From positions 1-64,000 of the forward strand of contig CAZJYZ010000009.1 in assembly GCA_964550345.1 (NCBI GenBank): a stretch of DNA of 64,000 nucleotides, read 5' to 3'. Position 1 is the first letter of the stretch. Each line of letters opens with the position of its first letter. This DNA is from JAAEUB01 sp964550345 (GTDB lineage: Bacteria > Pseudomonadota > Alphaproteobacteria > Rhodobacterales > Rhodobacteraceae). A model generated the notes under the pieces. It was not told where the DNA came from, did not search any database, and was given only the letters and a program-made list of their open reading frames with translations. A program made the position numbers and the translations under genes. Below are positions 7,080 through 16,192 of this stretch, one piece after another.

Positions 7080-9521
7080 TTAACACTTCACGCGTGTCAT
7101 TTTGGGGTCATAGAGCGGTTCGGTCTCCAAGGTGCATTTCACCCTTTCACTGGCCACTTCCAATTCGTACTCACCCGATTCCAGATAAGCCTGATCAACC
7201 CCGTCAGCATCACGCACATAACCATAACCAATTGATTTCCCGACAGTATATCCGTACCCGCCCGAGGTCAGCCACCCGACGCGCTGCCCGTTTCGATAAA
7301 TGGTTTCGCGGCCCATCAATACCACGTTCGGATCATCAACTGTAAAACAAGCCAGACTTTTTTGCAGCCCTTCAGCCCGCCCAGCAGCCACCGCTTCCCG
7401 GCCTTTGAAGGGGATGTTTTTCTTCATTTTCACCGCCCAGCCAAGGCCGGCCTCGTCCGGGGAATGGTCTGGGCCAATATCCGACCCCCAGGCGCGGTAG
7501 CCTTTCTCGAGCCTGCAACTTTCAATGGCACGGTAGCCAGCATTGGTCAGGCCATGGTCCCGCCCAGCCTCCATCAAGGCGGTGTAGACCGTGGTGGCGT
7601 ATTCGACAGGCAAGTGCAGCTCCCAGCCTAACTCGCCCACATAAGTCACCCGCAGCGCCAGTACCGGGCAACCAGCAATGCCAATGGTGCGTGCAGTAGC
7701 AAAAGGGAAAGCAAGGTTTGATACATCGTCGCGTGTCACCGCCGCTAAAATCTTACGCGCGTTCGGCCCCATCAGGGAAAGGACGGCGTAGGAAGACGTG
7801 ATGTCAAATAGCTGACAATTCAATCCTTCCGGGATATTTCGGCTGATCCAGTCGAAATCATGGGTGGCAAATCCGGTACCCGTGACAATATAGAATTCGT
7901 CTTCAGCCACCCGCGCCACAGTCAGATCACATTCGATCCCGCCCTTGTCATTCAGCATCTGGGTGTAGACCAGTGCGCCCACGGGTTTGTCCACATCATT
8001 TGCGGCGATCCAGTTAAGGGCCTCAGCAGCATCCGGACCCTTGAGGGAAAACTTGGCGAATGAGGTCTGGTCAAACAGCGCTGCCGTTTCGCGCACGGCG
8101 CGGTGTTCACGCCCAACCGCGTCAAACCAGTTTTGCCGCCCGAAGGAGTAGATATCGCGCGGCTCCTCACCCTTTGTTGCAAACCAGTTTGGCCGTTCCC
8201 AGCCCAGTTTCTCGCCAAAACACGCGCCTTGACTTGCTAGCAAATCATAGAGTGGCGACTTGCGGCAAGGGCGGCCCGAGCTGTGTTCCTCAAAGGGCCA
8301 AGCCATAGTGTAATGCTTGCCGTAAGCTTCCACCGTACGGGTGCGTACCCAATCCGTATCGAAATGCGGCCGGCCAAAACGGCGGATATCGGCGGCCCAG
8401 AGGTCATATGGCGGCTCGCCCCCGACAACCCATTCGGCCAGCGCCATACCCGCCCCGCCACCAGCGGCAATGCCAAAGGCGTTAAAACCTGCGCCAACAA
8501 AGAAGTTCTTCAGCTCCGGCGCTTCGCCGATGATGAAATTTCCGTCTGGCGTGAAGCTTTCGGGCCCGTTTGTGAGTGTACGAATGCCCGCGTTTTCCAA
8601 TGCCGGAACACGGCCCAAAGCCAGCTCCATCAGCGGTTCAAAATGGTCGAAATTGCTGTCCAGCAAGGTGTAGTGAAAACCCTTAGGGACGCCGTTAGTG
8701 GCCCAGGGGATCGGGTTGGGTTCATAGCCGCCCATAACCAACCCGCCGACCTCTTCCTTGTAATAGGTCAGCCTGTCAGGGTCCCGCAGGGTCGGTAGAT
8801 TGGCCGGGACGCCATCGATCTTCTCGGTCACCATATATTGGTGCTCCATCGACACCAGCGGCACGTTGACGCCGAATCGGGTGGCGAAATCACGGCTCCA
8901 TTGCCCGGCACACAGAACAACTTTCTCGCACTCAATCCGGCCCGCATCGGTTTCAACCGCTTTGATCACGCCCTTTTCAATCTCGATATCGATGACTTTT
9001 GTGTCTTCGAATATTTGTGCCCCGGACATGCGTGCGCCCTTTGCCAACGCCATGGTGATGTCTGAAGGGTTGGCCTGCCCATCCGTGGGCATGAAGGCCG
9101 CCCCGACAAGGTCGTCAATATTCATCAACGGCCACAATTCCAGCGCCTCGGCCGGGGTCAGAAGATCCATTTGCAGCCCGAAGGAATGCGCCGTAGTGGC
9201 CTGTCTCTTGACCTCGGTCCAGCGTTCTTCATTACAGGCCAGCCGCAGCCCACCATTCATCTTCCAGCCTGTGCCCAGCCCGGTTTCCGCTTCAATCTTG
9301 CTATAAAGGTCGACGGAGTAGCCCAGAAGTTGGGTGACCCCGGCGTTTGAGCGCAACTGCCCCACCAGCCCCGCAGCATGAAACGTTGTGCCCGAGGTCA
9401 GTTTCTGACGCTCAAGTAAAACAGTCTCAACCCCCAGCTTGGCAAGATGGTAGGCGGTTGAGCATCCGACGATACCGCCGCCGATGATCACAACTTTGGC
9501 TGAGTTTGGCAGGTCTTTCAT
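7080..9521 (-). CDS. Dimethylglycine/sarcosine dehydrogenase-like FAD- and folate-dependent demethylase
   Basis: An 813-residue protein. The N-terminal DAO domain has the FAD dinucleotide motif VVIIGGGIVGCSTAYHLAK (residues 10-28) and FHAAGLVGQLR with H48, the position that carries covalent FAD in mammalian dimethylglycine dehydrogenase. An FAO_M linker and a C-terminal GCV_T (aminomethyltransferase) domain pair follow, so the product formaldehyde unit should pass to tetrahydrofolate. The substrate is an N-methyl amine or amino acid. It is the last gene of a five-gene operon (binding protein, ATPase, permease, kinase, demethylase), 7 bp after the kinase. A paralogue with the same architecture is encoded at 16193-18604. 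Confidence 0.9.
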   Translation of the reverse strand: MKDLPNSAKVVIIGGGIVGCSTAYHLAKLGVETVLLERQKLTSGTTFHAAGLVGQLRSNAGVTQLLGYSVDLYSKIEAETGLGTGWKMNGGLRLACNEERWTEVKRQATTAHSFGLQMDLLTPAEALELWPLMNIDDLVGAAFMPTDGQANPSDITMALAKGARMSGAQIFEDTKVIDIEIEKGVIKAVETDAGRIECEKVVLCAGQWSRDFATRFGVNVPLVSMEHQYMVTEKIDGVPANLPTLRDPDRLTYYKEEVGGLVMGGYEPNPIPWATNGVPKGFHYTLLDSNFDHFEPLMELALGRVPALENAGIRTLTNGPESFTPDGNFIIGEAPELKNFFVGAGFNAFGIAAGGGAGMALAEWVVGGEPPYDLWAADIRRFGRPHFDTDWVRTRTVEAYGKHYTMAWPFEEHSSGRPCRKSPLYDLLASQGACFGEKLGWERPNWFATKGEEPRDIYSFGRQNWFDAVGREHRAVRETAALFDQTSFAKFSLKGPDAAEALNWIAANDVDKPVGALVYTQMLNDKGGIECDLTVARVAEDEFYIVTGTGFATHDFDWISRNIPEGLNCQLFDITSSYAVLSLMGPNARKILAAVTRDDVSNLAFPFATARTIGIAGCPVLALRVTYVGELGWELHLPVEYATTVYTALMEAGRDHGLTNAGYRAIESCRLEKGYRAWGSDIGPDHSPDEAGLGWAVKMKKNIPFKGREAVAAGRAEGLQKSLACFTVDDPNVVLMGRETIYRNGQRVGWLTSGGYGYTVGKSIGYGYVRDADGVDQAYLESGEYELEVASERVKCTLETEPLYDPKMTRVKC

Positions 9522-9528
9522 GGGGTCC

Positions 9529-10410
9529 TCAGGAATTCAGGTATTCAGCATGAACATGCCGGAACCGGGTCAGGTTTTCGGCCGTGTAAGCCGCAAAGTC
9601 GATATCAAGGGTCGAAGTCAGCTCGCTGACCATGCTCCACATGGTTTCGCGCATTAGTGAGGCGCATTTCATCGCCTGATAGCGCCGCCACAGGTCATGG
9701 GTGACCGAAGCTTCGTGGTAAAGCTCCAGCATGTGACGCTCAGCGCTTTCCTTAAGCCCGTTATTCGAGGCCAATCCGCCCAGATCGAACAACGGCGTGT
9801 TGAAGCCCGCATAATCCCAGTCGATCAGCCACAGGCGCTGGCCATCATCAAGGATATTCGCAGCCAGCATATCGTTATGGCCAAAGACGATGTCGAAAGG
9901 GCCCGCATCCGCTTCTAGCTTTTCGGCAATGGACAGGAGTTCTGGTAACAAGTTGCTGTGGCTGCTGGCGCCGTCCTTCAGCGTCGCCGCATAATCCCGG
10001 ATCACATGGAAAACCCAGAAAATAAGGGCCGGGCCGCGCAGATACTTGGGCACATCATGGTGACATTTTCGGATCAGGGGAATGATACGCTCCAACGCGC
10101 CGGGTTCGCGAATGTCGGCCTCACCATAGGTGCGAGCCTCAATGAATTCGATAACGCTGATCCCCTCCTGAGCGTGCAATATTGCGGGCGAGATACCTGC
10201 CGCATGCGCGGCACGCGCGGCAGCCAGTTCATTGAAGCGCAAAAGCTGGTGTTCGGGCTTATCCTCGCCAAATCGCACCACATAGCGGCCCGCATCATCG
10301 GTGACGACAAAATTGAGGTTAGTTAGCCCGCCGCCAAGGGGCTCGGTAGTAATCGCCCCCTGCCAGAGCGGCAGCGCTTTGATGCGGGCAAGTGCGCTTT
10401 CTTTATCCAT
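9529..10410 (-). CDS. Choline/ethanolamine kinase-like (APH fold) phosphotransferase
   Basis: A 293-residue protein from the ATG complementary to 10408-10410, which has GGAGG upstream and overlaps the permease 3' end by 8 bp. The APH/choline kinase fold is shown by the glycine-rich GGGLTNLNF near residue 27, the catalytic loop FGHNDMLAANILDD with H-x-D and the metal site LIDWDYAGFN. It should transfer phosphate from ATP to an alcohol. In a betaine-transporter and demethylase operon the substrate is probably a small amino alcohol such as choline or a methylated relative; this is inference. A paralogue lies at 18615-19535. Confidence 0.85.
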   Translation of the reverse strand: MDKESALARIKALPLWQGAITTEPLGGGLTNLNFVVTDDAGRYVVRFGEDKPEHQLLRFNELAAARAAHAAGISPAILHAQEGISVIEFIEARTYGEADIREPGALERIIPLIRKCHHDVPKYLRGPALIFWVFHVIRDYAATLKDGASSHSNLLPELLSIAEKLEADAGPFDIVFGHNDMLAANILDDGQRLWLIDWDYAGFNTPLFDLGGLASNNGLKESAERHMLELYHEASVTHDLWRRYQAMKCASLMRETMWSMVSELTSTLDIDFAAYTAENLTRFRHVHAEYLNS

Positions 10411-12406
10411 GCGCCTCCTCCAGTCCATAGCGGATACGGGCCTTGCGGGCTGAGGCGCGTATGATGCGGTCAGCAATGATGGCAATGAAAGCGATAGCCA
10501 GCCCGGCCACCAGACCGCGACCCGTATCTGCCTTGGTCAGGGCGATATATACCTCCTGCCCAAGGTCGCGCGTGCCTACGAGCGCCGTGATCACCAGCAT
10601 GGAAAGGGCCAGCATGATAGTTTGGTTGAGGCCGAGCAACACTTCGGGCAAGGCCAGCGGCAAGCGTATCCGCGTCAGCAATTGCCAGCGGGTACTTCCC
10701 GCGACCACGCCAGCCTCGACCAGTTCCGGGCTGACCGTGCGTACGCCATGTGCCGCGTAACGTACCGCCGGCACCAGCGCATAAAGCACAATCGCAACCA
10801 ACGCCGTGAAGTCCCCGATGCGAAATAGCATCACCACCGGGATCAGATAGACAAAGCTGGGCAAGGTTTGCAGTGTGTCGATTATGACACCGATGATGTT
10901 GCCCGCCCGCCGGTTGGTCGCAGCCAGCACCCCAAGTGGAATGCCGATCAGCGATGCCAGAACCACCGCAACGCCGCACAAATAGACCGTGATCATCGCT
11001 TTTTCCCACATGCCGGTGGTGACGATGAAAAGCGCCATCAACCCGTTCATGGCTGCCAGTTTCCAGCCGCCAAAACGCCAACCGAGTAAAATGACCATGG
11101 CCGTTGCCCAGGGCCAAGGCAGACCGAGGAAGAACCGCTTTGTCGGCAATAGGAAGTAGTTAAGGAAAAAGAGCTTCACCGCCTCGAAGGCTTCATAATA
11201 GTTGATATTCAGGTATTTGACTGAATTGTCCCAAAACGCACCGGTGGTCAGCCAATAATCCTCGGGGAATGTCTGAAAGAAGGGCCATACACGGCCCAGA
11301 AGGAAGGTGGCGAGGAGAATACCGAGAACCGCGATGCTACGTTTATATTGCCTGAATGAGCGGGATTTGACGGTGGGTTTGTGAGACGAAGCACGCTCGG
11401 AAAACGCCTGAGACAAGCGGTCAACAGCAATGGCCAGAATGACGATAGCAATACCGCTTTCAAACCCGCCGCCGATATTCAGCCGCCTGAGTGACGACAG
11501 CACATCAAAACCCAGCCCCCCGGCCCCAATCATAGATGCGATGATCACCATGTTCAGGCTGAGCATGATCACCTGATTGACCCCAACCATTAACCCAGCG
11601 CGCGCGGCAGGCACCAGAATGCGCCAGGTCATCTGCCGCTGAGTACACCCCGTCATGACACCAAAGTCCTTGATCTCGGGGCTGACTGACTTCAACGCCA
11701 TCGTGGTGATGCGTACCATAGGCGGCATGGCGTAGATCACCGTTGCCACAAGTGCTGCGACGGGGCCAAAGCCGAAAAGCACGAGGATCGGCACCAGATA
11801 CGCGAAAATTGGAATCGTCTGCATCAGGTCCAGCACCGGGTTCAGCAACCGGTCAAACAAAACGTGGCGATAGGCAAGGATGCCCAGCAACAGCCCGCCA
11901 ACCACCCCGATCGGCACCGCAATGATAACCGAAGACAGGGTAACCATGGCGCTTTCCCACTGACCAAATACGGACAGGTAGAGAAAGGCAAATCCGACAA
12001 TCGCCGCCAAAATCCAATCGCGCGCATAATGGCCCAGTGCCACTACGCAGGCAGTAATGGTGATCCAGCTAAACGGGGGCAGGATCTGCTCGGCCCGCCG
12101 ACCCGGCCCGTCCATGAAGCCTTCGGCCAGTAAGGCGCGCGTCAGGTTGTAAGGTTGTTCAATCACCCAGGAAATGGCGCGGGTCAGTTCCTTGAAGGTG
12201 AACAGTCCGAAGTGCACGTCTTCAACCAGCCACTTCATGGCTGCCGATACCCAGTTTTTAAGCGGTATTACCCAGCCGCGCGGGTATTCCACCGCCCAAC
12301 CCAATCCCGCCGCCTCGGCCCAGCCCGCGCCAAAGCGCGCCAGAAGCCAGGTCAATGCCAAAAGGGTGAAAATGACCCAGGTGGAGGGGCGCGCAAATAT
12401 AGTCAC
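10403..12406 (-). CDS. Glycine betaine-type ABC transporter permease, two fused ProW-like units
   Basis: A 667-residue membrane protein containing two complete ProW/OpuAB-type permease domains. The first has its EAA-like loop at EIKDFGVMTGCTQRQMTWRI and the second at PELVEAGVVAGSTRWQLLTR, each followed by a conserved NQxIMLxLxMxxI helix. The family norm is about 280-350 residues, with two copies per transporter, so this gene encodes both halves of the channel in one chain. It overlaps the ATPase gene by 4 bp (ATGA). The last residues overlap the kinase start. It imports a quaternary ammonium compound with the ATPase (12403) and the binding protein (13505). Confidence 0.92.
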   Translation of the reverse strand: MTIFARPSTWVIFTLLALTWLLARFGAGWAEAAGLGWAVEYPRGWVIPLKNWVSAAMKWLVEDVHFGLFTFKELTRAISWVIEQPYNLTRALLAEGFMDGPGRRAEQILPPFSWITITACVVALGHYARDWILAAIVGFAFLYLSVFGQWESAMVTLSSVIIAVPIGVVGGLLLGILAYRHVLFDRLLNPVLDLMQTIPIFAYLVPILVLFGFGPVAALVATVIYAMPPMVRITTMALKSVSPEIKDFGVMTGCTQRQMTWRILVPAARAGLMVGVNQVIMLSLNMVIIASMIGAGGLGFDVLSSLRRLNIGGGFESGIAIVILAIAVDRLSQAFSERASSHKPTVKSRSFRQYKRSIAVLGILLATFLLGRVWPFFQTFPEDYWLTTGAFWDNSVKYLNINYYEAFEAVKLFFLNYFLLPTKRFFLGLPWPWATAMVILLGWRFGGWKLAAMNGLMALFIVTTGMWEKAMITVYLCGVAVVLASLIGIPLGVLAATNRRAGNIIGVIIDTLQTLPSFVYLIPVVMLFRIGDFTALVAIVLYALVPAVRYAAHGVRTVSPELVEAGVVAGSTRWQLLTRIRLPLALPEVLLGLNQTIMLALSMLVITALVGTRDLGQEVYIALTKADTGRGLVAGLAIAFIAIIADRIIRASARKARIRYGLEEAHG

Positions 12407-13422
12407 GGCGCACCTTTGCCCAGCAAAACGCGAATAACGGTATCCGCATCAATAGAACCGACCGGCTCCCCTTCCTCGGTGATCACCTGCAAAGGCTTGC
12501 CTGCACCAATCACCTGTTCGGCAATATCTGCTATCCGGGCCGTGGATTGAATACCTTCACCCCCACCCTGTCCGCCTGGATTCATCACAGCCCCCACTGA
12601 CAACACCTTGTCGCGCGGCACATGGCGGGTGAATTCCTCGACATAATCGCTGGCCGGGTTCAGGACCAATTCCTCAGGTGTCGCCACCTGAATGACAGCC
12701 CCGTCCTTCATGATAGCGATACGATCAGCAAGGCGGATTGCCTCGTCAAAATCATGGGTGATGAACACAATGGTTTTCGCCAGCATACCCTGCAACCGCA
12801 GGAACTCGTCCTGCATTTCGCGGCGAATAAGCGGGTCGAGCGCTGAAAACGGCTCGTCAAGAAACCAAAGTTCGGGCTCATCCGCTAAAGATCGGGCAAT
12901 GCCCACACGTTGTTGCTGGCCGCCGGATAATTCGCGCGGGTAATAGCCTTCGCGCCCCTTGAGGCCGACAAGTTCGATAACCTGATTGGCACGCGCCTCG
13001 GCCATTTTGCGCTTTTGCCCCTGAATGGTCAGGGGAAAGGCGACATTTTGTAAAACAGTCAGATGCGGCAAAAGTGCAAAATGCTGAAAAACCATTCCCA
13101 TTTTGTGACGACGAATTTCAATCATTTCCTTTTCAGACGCCTTGAGTAAGTCATTGCCATGAAACAGTATTTCTCCGGAGGTCGGTTCGATCAACCGAGA
13201 CATGCAACGCACGAGCGTGGATTTGCCCGAACCCGACAGGCCCATAATGACAAAGATTTCACCTTCTCGGATGTCAATGTCAGCCTTGCGTACCGCCGGG
13301 ATCAGCCCAGCAGCGCGGATCGTCTGAATATCGGGATCGGAGTTTTTATCCAGAAAGCTGTCGGCCCCGGCTCCGTAGAGTTTCCAGACATTTTTACATA
13401 CGAGCTTTGCTGGAGCGGTCAT
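12403..13422 (-). CDS. Glycine betaine/proline-type ABC transporter ATP-binding protein
   Basis: A 339-residue ATPase of the ProV/OpuAA type. The long N-terminal extension before Walker A (KNVWKLYG, then about 25 residues) is typical of ProV. Walker A is GLSGSGKST, the Q-loop MVFQHFALLP, the signature LSGGQQQR, Walker B LWFLDEP and the H-loop FITHDFDEA. The C-terminal roughly 70 residues look like a single CBS-type regulatory module; ProV usually has two. It drives uptake with the double permease downstream. Confidence 0.93.
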   Translation of the reverse strand: MTAPAKLVCKNVWKLYGAGADSFLDKNSDPDIQTIRAAGLIPAVRKADIDIREGEIFVIMGLSGSGKSTLVRCMSRLIEPTSGEILFHGNDLLKASEKEMIEIRRHKMGMVFQHFALLPHLTVLQNVAFPLTIQGQKRKMAEARANQVIELVGLKGREGYYPRELSGGQQQRVGIARSLADEPELWFLDEPFSALDPLIRREMQDEFLRLQGMLAKTIVFITHDFDEAIRLADRIAIMKDGAVIQVATPEELVLNPASDYVEEFTRHVPRDKVLSVGAVMNPGGQGGGEGIQSTARIADIAEQVIGAGKPLQVITEEGEPVGSIDADTVIRVLLGKGAP

Positions 13423-13460
13423 GACGTCCGGCCTGTGTTTTTTAAGATTTTCGGGCAGTT

Positions 13461-13484
13461 CCGGGGCCGCATTGGCCGCCCCGG
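13461..13484. other. Intercistronic hairpin after the betaine-binding protein gene
   Basis: CCGGGGC (13461-13467) pairs with GCCCCGG (13478-13484) in the 82-bp gap between the binding protein and ATPase genes. On the minus strand it is not followed by a T run, so it is more likely an mRNA-stabilising or attenuating hairpin than a full terminator. Confidence 0.6.
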
Positions 13485-13504
13485 GATTTTATGCGGTTAA
13501 GGGT

Positions 13505-14455
13505 CTATTGACCAATCCAACTGGTCCAACGGTCTTCGTTGGCATCCATCCAGGCATCAACCACGTCTTCGACGGACTTGCCATCCAGATCGACCTTGCC
13601 GACCATGGCGCTCATTTCTGCATTGGTCAGGGTATATGCCTGAACCGCGGCATAGGCGCCTGGCCATTTGCCCTCCATACCAGCCCATGCAGCTTTCCAG
13701 ATCGGGCCGCGCGGCTTGCCGCAATCATAGGCCAGATCAGGGTTCACACCGACGGATGGATCTGAATAGCATTCAGCTGAATAAGGTGGGAAATCGACAA
13801 ATTCACCTTCATATTTGGCTGGCGCCCAATGGGGAACATAGACCCACAGGATCACCGGAGCCTCGCGTTGATACGCACTTTCAAGCTCGGCAAAAAGGGC
13901 CGCATCCGTGCCCGCATGTACGACCTCAAAACCAAGGTCCAACGCTTCGACCCGTTCGTCGTCAAAACCGCCCCATGTCACCGGACCGCCCACATAGCGC
14001 CCTTTTGGCGCGGTTTCCGCCGTGGCAAATTCGGCCGAACAGGCTTTCAATGCCTCCCAGTCAGGCAGGCCGGGGCAGCTTTCTTTCATATAAAGCGGAT
14101 ACCACCATTCTTCGATCGCCTGCAGTCCGGTTTCCCCGGCATTAACAACGTTACCAGTGGCAACCGCCTCATCCAGAGCCTCCTGACCTGTAGTGGCCCA
14201 GATCTCCATCGCTAGGGTCAGATCACCGTCTTTCAGACCAGCAAACTGAGCGATATAATCGGCCTGCACATATTCGATATTATAGCCCGCCTCTTCAAGG
14301 ATCGCGCCCATAATTTGGGTATTGATCAGCTGGCCTGACCAGTCATGCAAGGTCAGTTTGATCGGATCGGTACTTTCCACCTCAGCCAGCGCGGCCCCGG
14401 TGGTTAATGCAATAGCTGCGACGCCCAAACAGGCGCTATTCATCAGTTTCCTCAT
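13505..14455 (-). CDS. Glycine betaine-type ABC transporter substrate-binding protein
   Basis: A 316-residue protein from the ATG complementary to 14453-14455, with GGGAGG upstream. The signal peptide is residues 1-24 (MRKLMNSACLGVAAIALTTG, then AALA). The mature part is an OpuAC-type domain with many tryptophans (HDWSGQLINTQI, IEEWWYPLYM, VYVPHWAP), as needed for a cation-pi cage around a quaternary ammonium group. It is first in the minus-strand operon and presumably periplasmic. The exact ligand (betaine, choline, carnitine, DMSP-like or another) cannot be read from the sequence. Confidence 0.92.
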   Translation of the reverse strand: MRKLMNSACLGVAAIALTTGAALAEVESTDPIKLTLHDWSGQLINTQIMGAILEEAGYNIEYVQADYIAQFAGLKDGDLTLAMEIWATTGQEALDEAVATGNVVNAGETGLQAIEEWWYPLYMKESCPGLPDWEALKACSAEFATAETAPKGRYVGGPVTWGGFDDERVEALDLGFEVVHAGTDAALFAELESAYQREAPVILWVYVPHWAPAKYEGEFVDFPPYSAECYSDPSVGVNPDLAYDCGKPRGPIWKAAWAGMEGKWPGAYAAVQAYTLTNAEMSAMVGKVDLDGKSVEDVVDAWMDANEDRWTSWIGQ

Positions 14456-14521
14456 CGGGAACCTCCCAGTTGTTTTTTTGGCGGGAATCGCCCCGCATTG
14501 ATGGAGCGTGGGCCGAAAACC

Positions 14522-14590
14522 CCCACAGGTCAACAAATTCTGTGGGTTTTTGTGGTTTTTTGTAGCCTTATGTTGATTTTTGTGGATATT
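14522..14590. promoter_or_regulatory. Helically phased TGT repeats and inverted repeat in the DeoR/transporter divergent promoter
   Basis: Five units begin with TGT exactly every 10 bp at 14541, 14551, 14561, 14571 and 14581; four continue with T-rich sequence such as TGTGGGTTTT or TGTTGATTTT. Just left of them, CCCACAG (14522-14528) and CTGTGGG (14540-14546) form an inverted repeat. DeoR/AgaR-type repressors often bind tandem repeats in phase, so this is the likely operator controlling both arms. Confidence 0.7.
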
Positions 14591-14635
14591 CCTATTCCAT
14601 GGACAAATCAGGTTTCCCCGCCTAAGGCATATAGA

Positions 14636-15427
14636 ATGAGTGTTGCTATTCAGAAGACTAACCAGCGTGAGCAGGAGATCCTGAACGAATTGCGTTTGGC
14701 TGGCGGGTCGTGCCGGGTGGGGTATCTGTCTGAACGACTTGGGGTATCGGACGAAACTGTTCGTCGAAATATTAAAGCGCTGCAGGCAAAATCACAGGTA
14801 CGCAAAGTGCATGGCGGGGTGCTGCTGAGCGACGACATGACACTGGACGAACAGCCCTTTCAGGCCCGGATGCGCCAGGGTGCCAGTGCCAAGCGCCGCA
14901 TCGCTGTAAAGCTGGCCGAAATGATACCAGATGGCGCGTCGCTGTTTTTGGATATCGGTTCAACCACCGCCTATGCGGCGCAGGCATTAAGGGGTAAACG
15001 TGACCTCTATATCGTCACCAACTCGCTTTCGGTCGCCTCAACACTAGCAACGATCAACGGGAACCGGGTGTTTTTCGCAGGTGGCGAACTCAGACGCCAT
15101 GACGGCGGGTCCTTTGGGCAGGATGCGATCAATTTTATCCGCCGTTTCAACGTTCAATATGCGGTATTGTCGGTCGGTGCGATCAATGGCGATGCCGGTT
15201 TCATGCTACACGACATCGCCGAGGCAGACCTAAGCCATGAGGCGGCAAAACGCGCGCAAACCTGTATCGTTCTGGCGGATAGTGAGAAATTCAGCCTACG
15301 CGCGCCCATCGCGGTTGCCGATCAGTCACAATTCGACCTACTGATAACCGAAGCCGCCCCACCCGAGGCGGTGAAAGTAATGCTGGAGCACCACGAGGTT
15401 TCGTTGGTTCTGGCAAGCGGAGGTTGA
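14636..15427 (+). CDS. DeoR family transcriptional regulator
   Basis: A 263-residue protein from the ATG at 14636; the reading frame is open further upstream, but those codons overlap the operator repeats. The DeoR helix-turn-helix is near residues 8-58 (REQEILNELRLAGG, VGYLSERLGVSDETVRRNIK), followed by the DeoRC sensor domain with DIGSTTAYAAQAL and VLSVGAINGD. DeoR regulators usually sense phosphorylated metabolites. That fits a locus with two kinases and a phosphatase. It is first in the plus-strand arm, ahead of a HisN-like phosphatase, a demethylase and a kinase. Confidence 0.92.
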   Translation: MSVAIQKTNQREQEILNELRLAGGSCRVGYLSERLGVSDETVRRNIKALQAKSQVRKVHGGVLLSDDMTLDEQPFQARMRQGASAKRRIAVKLAEMIPDGASLFLDIGSTTAYAAQALRGKRDLYIVTNSLSVASTLATINGNRVFFAGGELRRHDGGSFGQDAINFIRRFNVQYAVLSVGAINGDAGFMLHDIAEADLSHEAAKRAQTCIVLADSEKFSLRAPIAVADQSQFDLLITEAAPPEAVKVMLEHHEVSLVLASGG

Positions 15428-15430
15428 AAC

Positions 15431-16189
15431 GTGCAGGAACTCTTAAAGACGATCCTTGAAATTACCAAAAATGCCGAGAGATTTGCCCGCCAGCATTTTC
15501 GACAAGGTGTTGATGTAATACACAAATCTGATGAAAGCCCGGTCACGGTCGCGGATCGCAAAACCGAAGAGTATATCCGCAGCGCCCTACACGAGAACCT
15601 GCCTGATCACGGCATCATCGGCGAGGAATTTGAGCAAAAACACACGACCGGCCCCTATCAGTGGATCATAGATCCCATTGACGGCACCCGCGCCTTTATT
15701 TCTGGCATGCCGCTCTTTGGAATGCTGGTTGGACTTTTACAGAACGGGGCACCAGTGCTTGGGGTCGTGCGTATGCCGGGGCTTGGAGAGGTCTATACCG
15801 GCGACGGGGTACTGGCCGACTTGAATGGTTCGCCTCTTGAAGTGTCCAGCACCGCTGAACTTGATGATGCGATGCTGTATATCAACGAAGCCGACAAGAT
15901 GATGCGTGACGCGCCAGAGGTGTTTGCCCGCCTGAACGTTACGGGCCGCGACCGGCGTTATTCCTACGATTGTTATCCGCATATGCTGTTGGCGGGTGGT
16001 CACGTAGATGCTTGCATTGATTTTGACCTGAAGCCCTATGATTACCTGCCACTGGTTCCAGTGATCGAAGGTGCAGGCGGGGTGATCACTGACTGGCAGG
16101 GTGCACCACTCGGATTGCACTCGGACGGGCGGGTCGTTAGTGCAGCCACGCCTGAACTTCACGCACAACTCCTTGAATTACTAAGGTAA
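15431..16189 (+). CDS. Inositol monophosphatase / HisN-like phosphatase
   Basis: A 252-residue protein starting with GTG at 15431, 3 bp after the DeoR stop. The metal-binding signatures of the inositol monophosphatase superfamily are present: GEEFE and DPIDGTRAFI, with the second site YDYLPLVPVIEGAGG. The second motif has YDY rather than WD, as in histidinol-phosphatase (HisN)-type members. It should hydrolyse a phosphomonoester with Mg2+. In this locus a phosphorylated amino alcohol is more plausible than histidinol phosphate, but that is inference. Confidence 0.85.
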   Translation: MQELLKTILEITKNAERFARQHFRQGVDVIHKSDESPVTVADRKTEEYIRSALHENLPDHGIIGEEFEQKHTTGPYQWIIDPIDGTRAFISGMPLFGMLVGLLQNGAPVLGVVRMPGLGEVYTGDGVLADLNGSPLEVSSTAELDDAMLYINEADKMMRDAPEVFARLNVTGRDRRYSYDCYPHMLLAGGHVDACIDFDLKPYDYLPLVPVIEGAGGVITDWQGAPLGLHSDGRVVSAATPELHAQLLELLR

Positions 16190-16192
16190 AAC

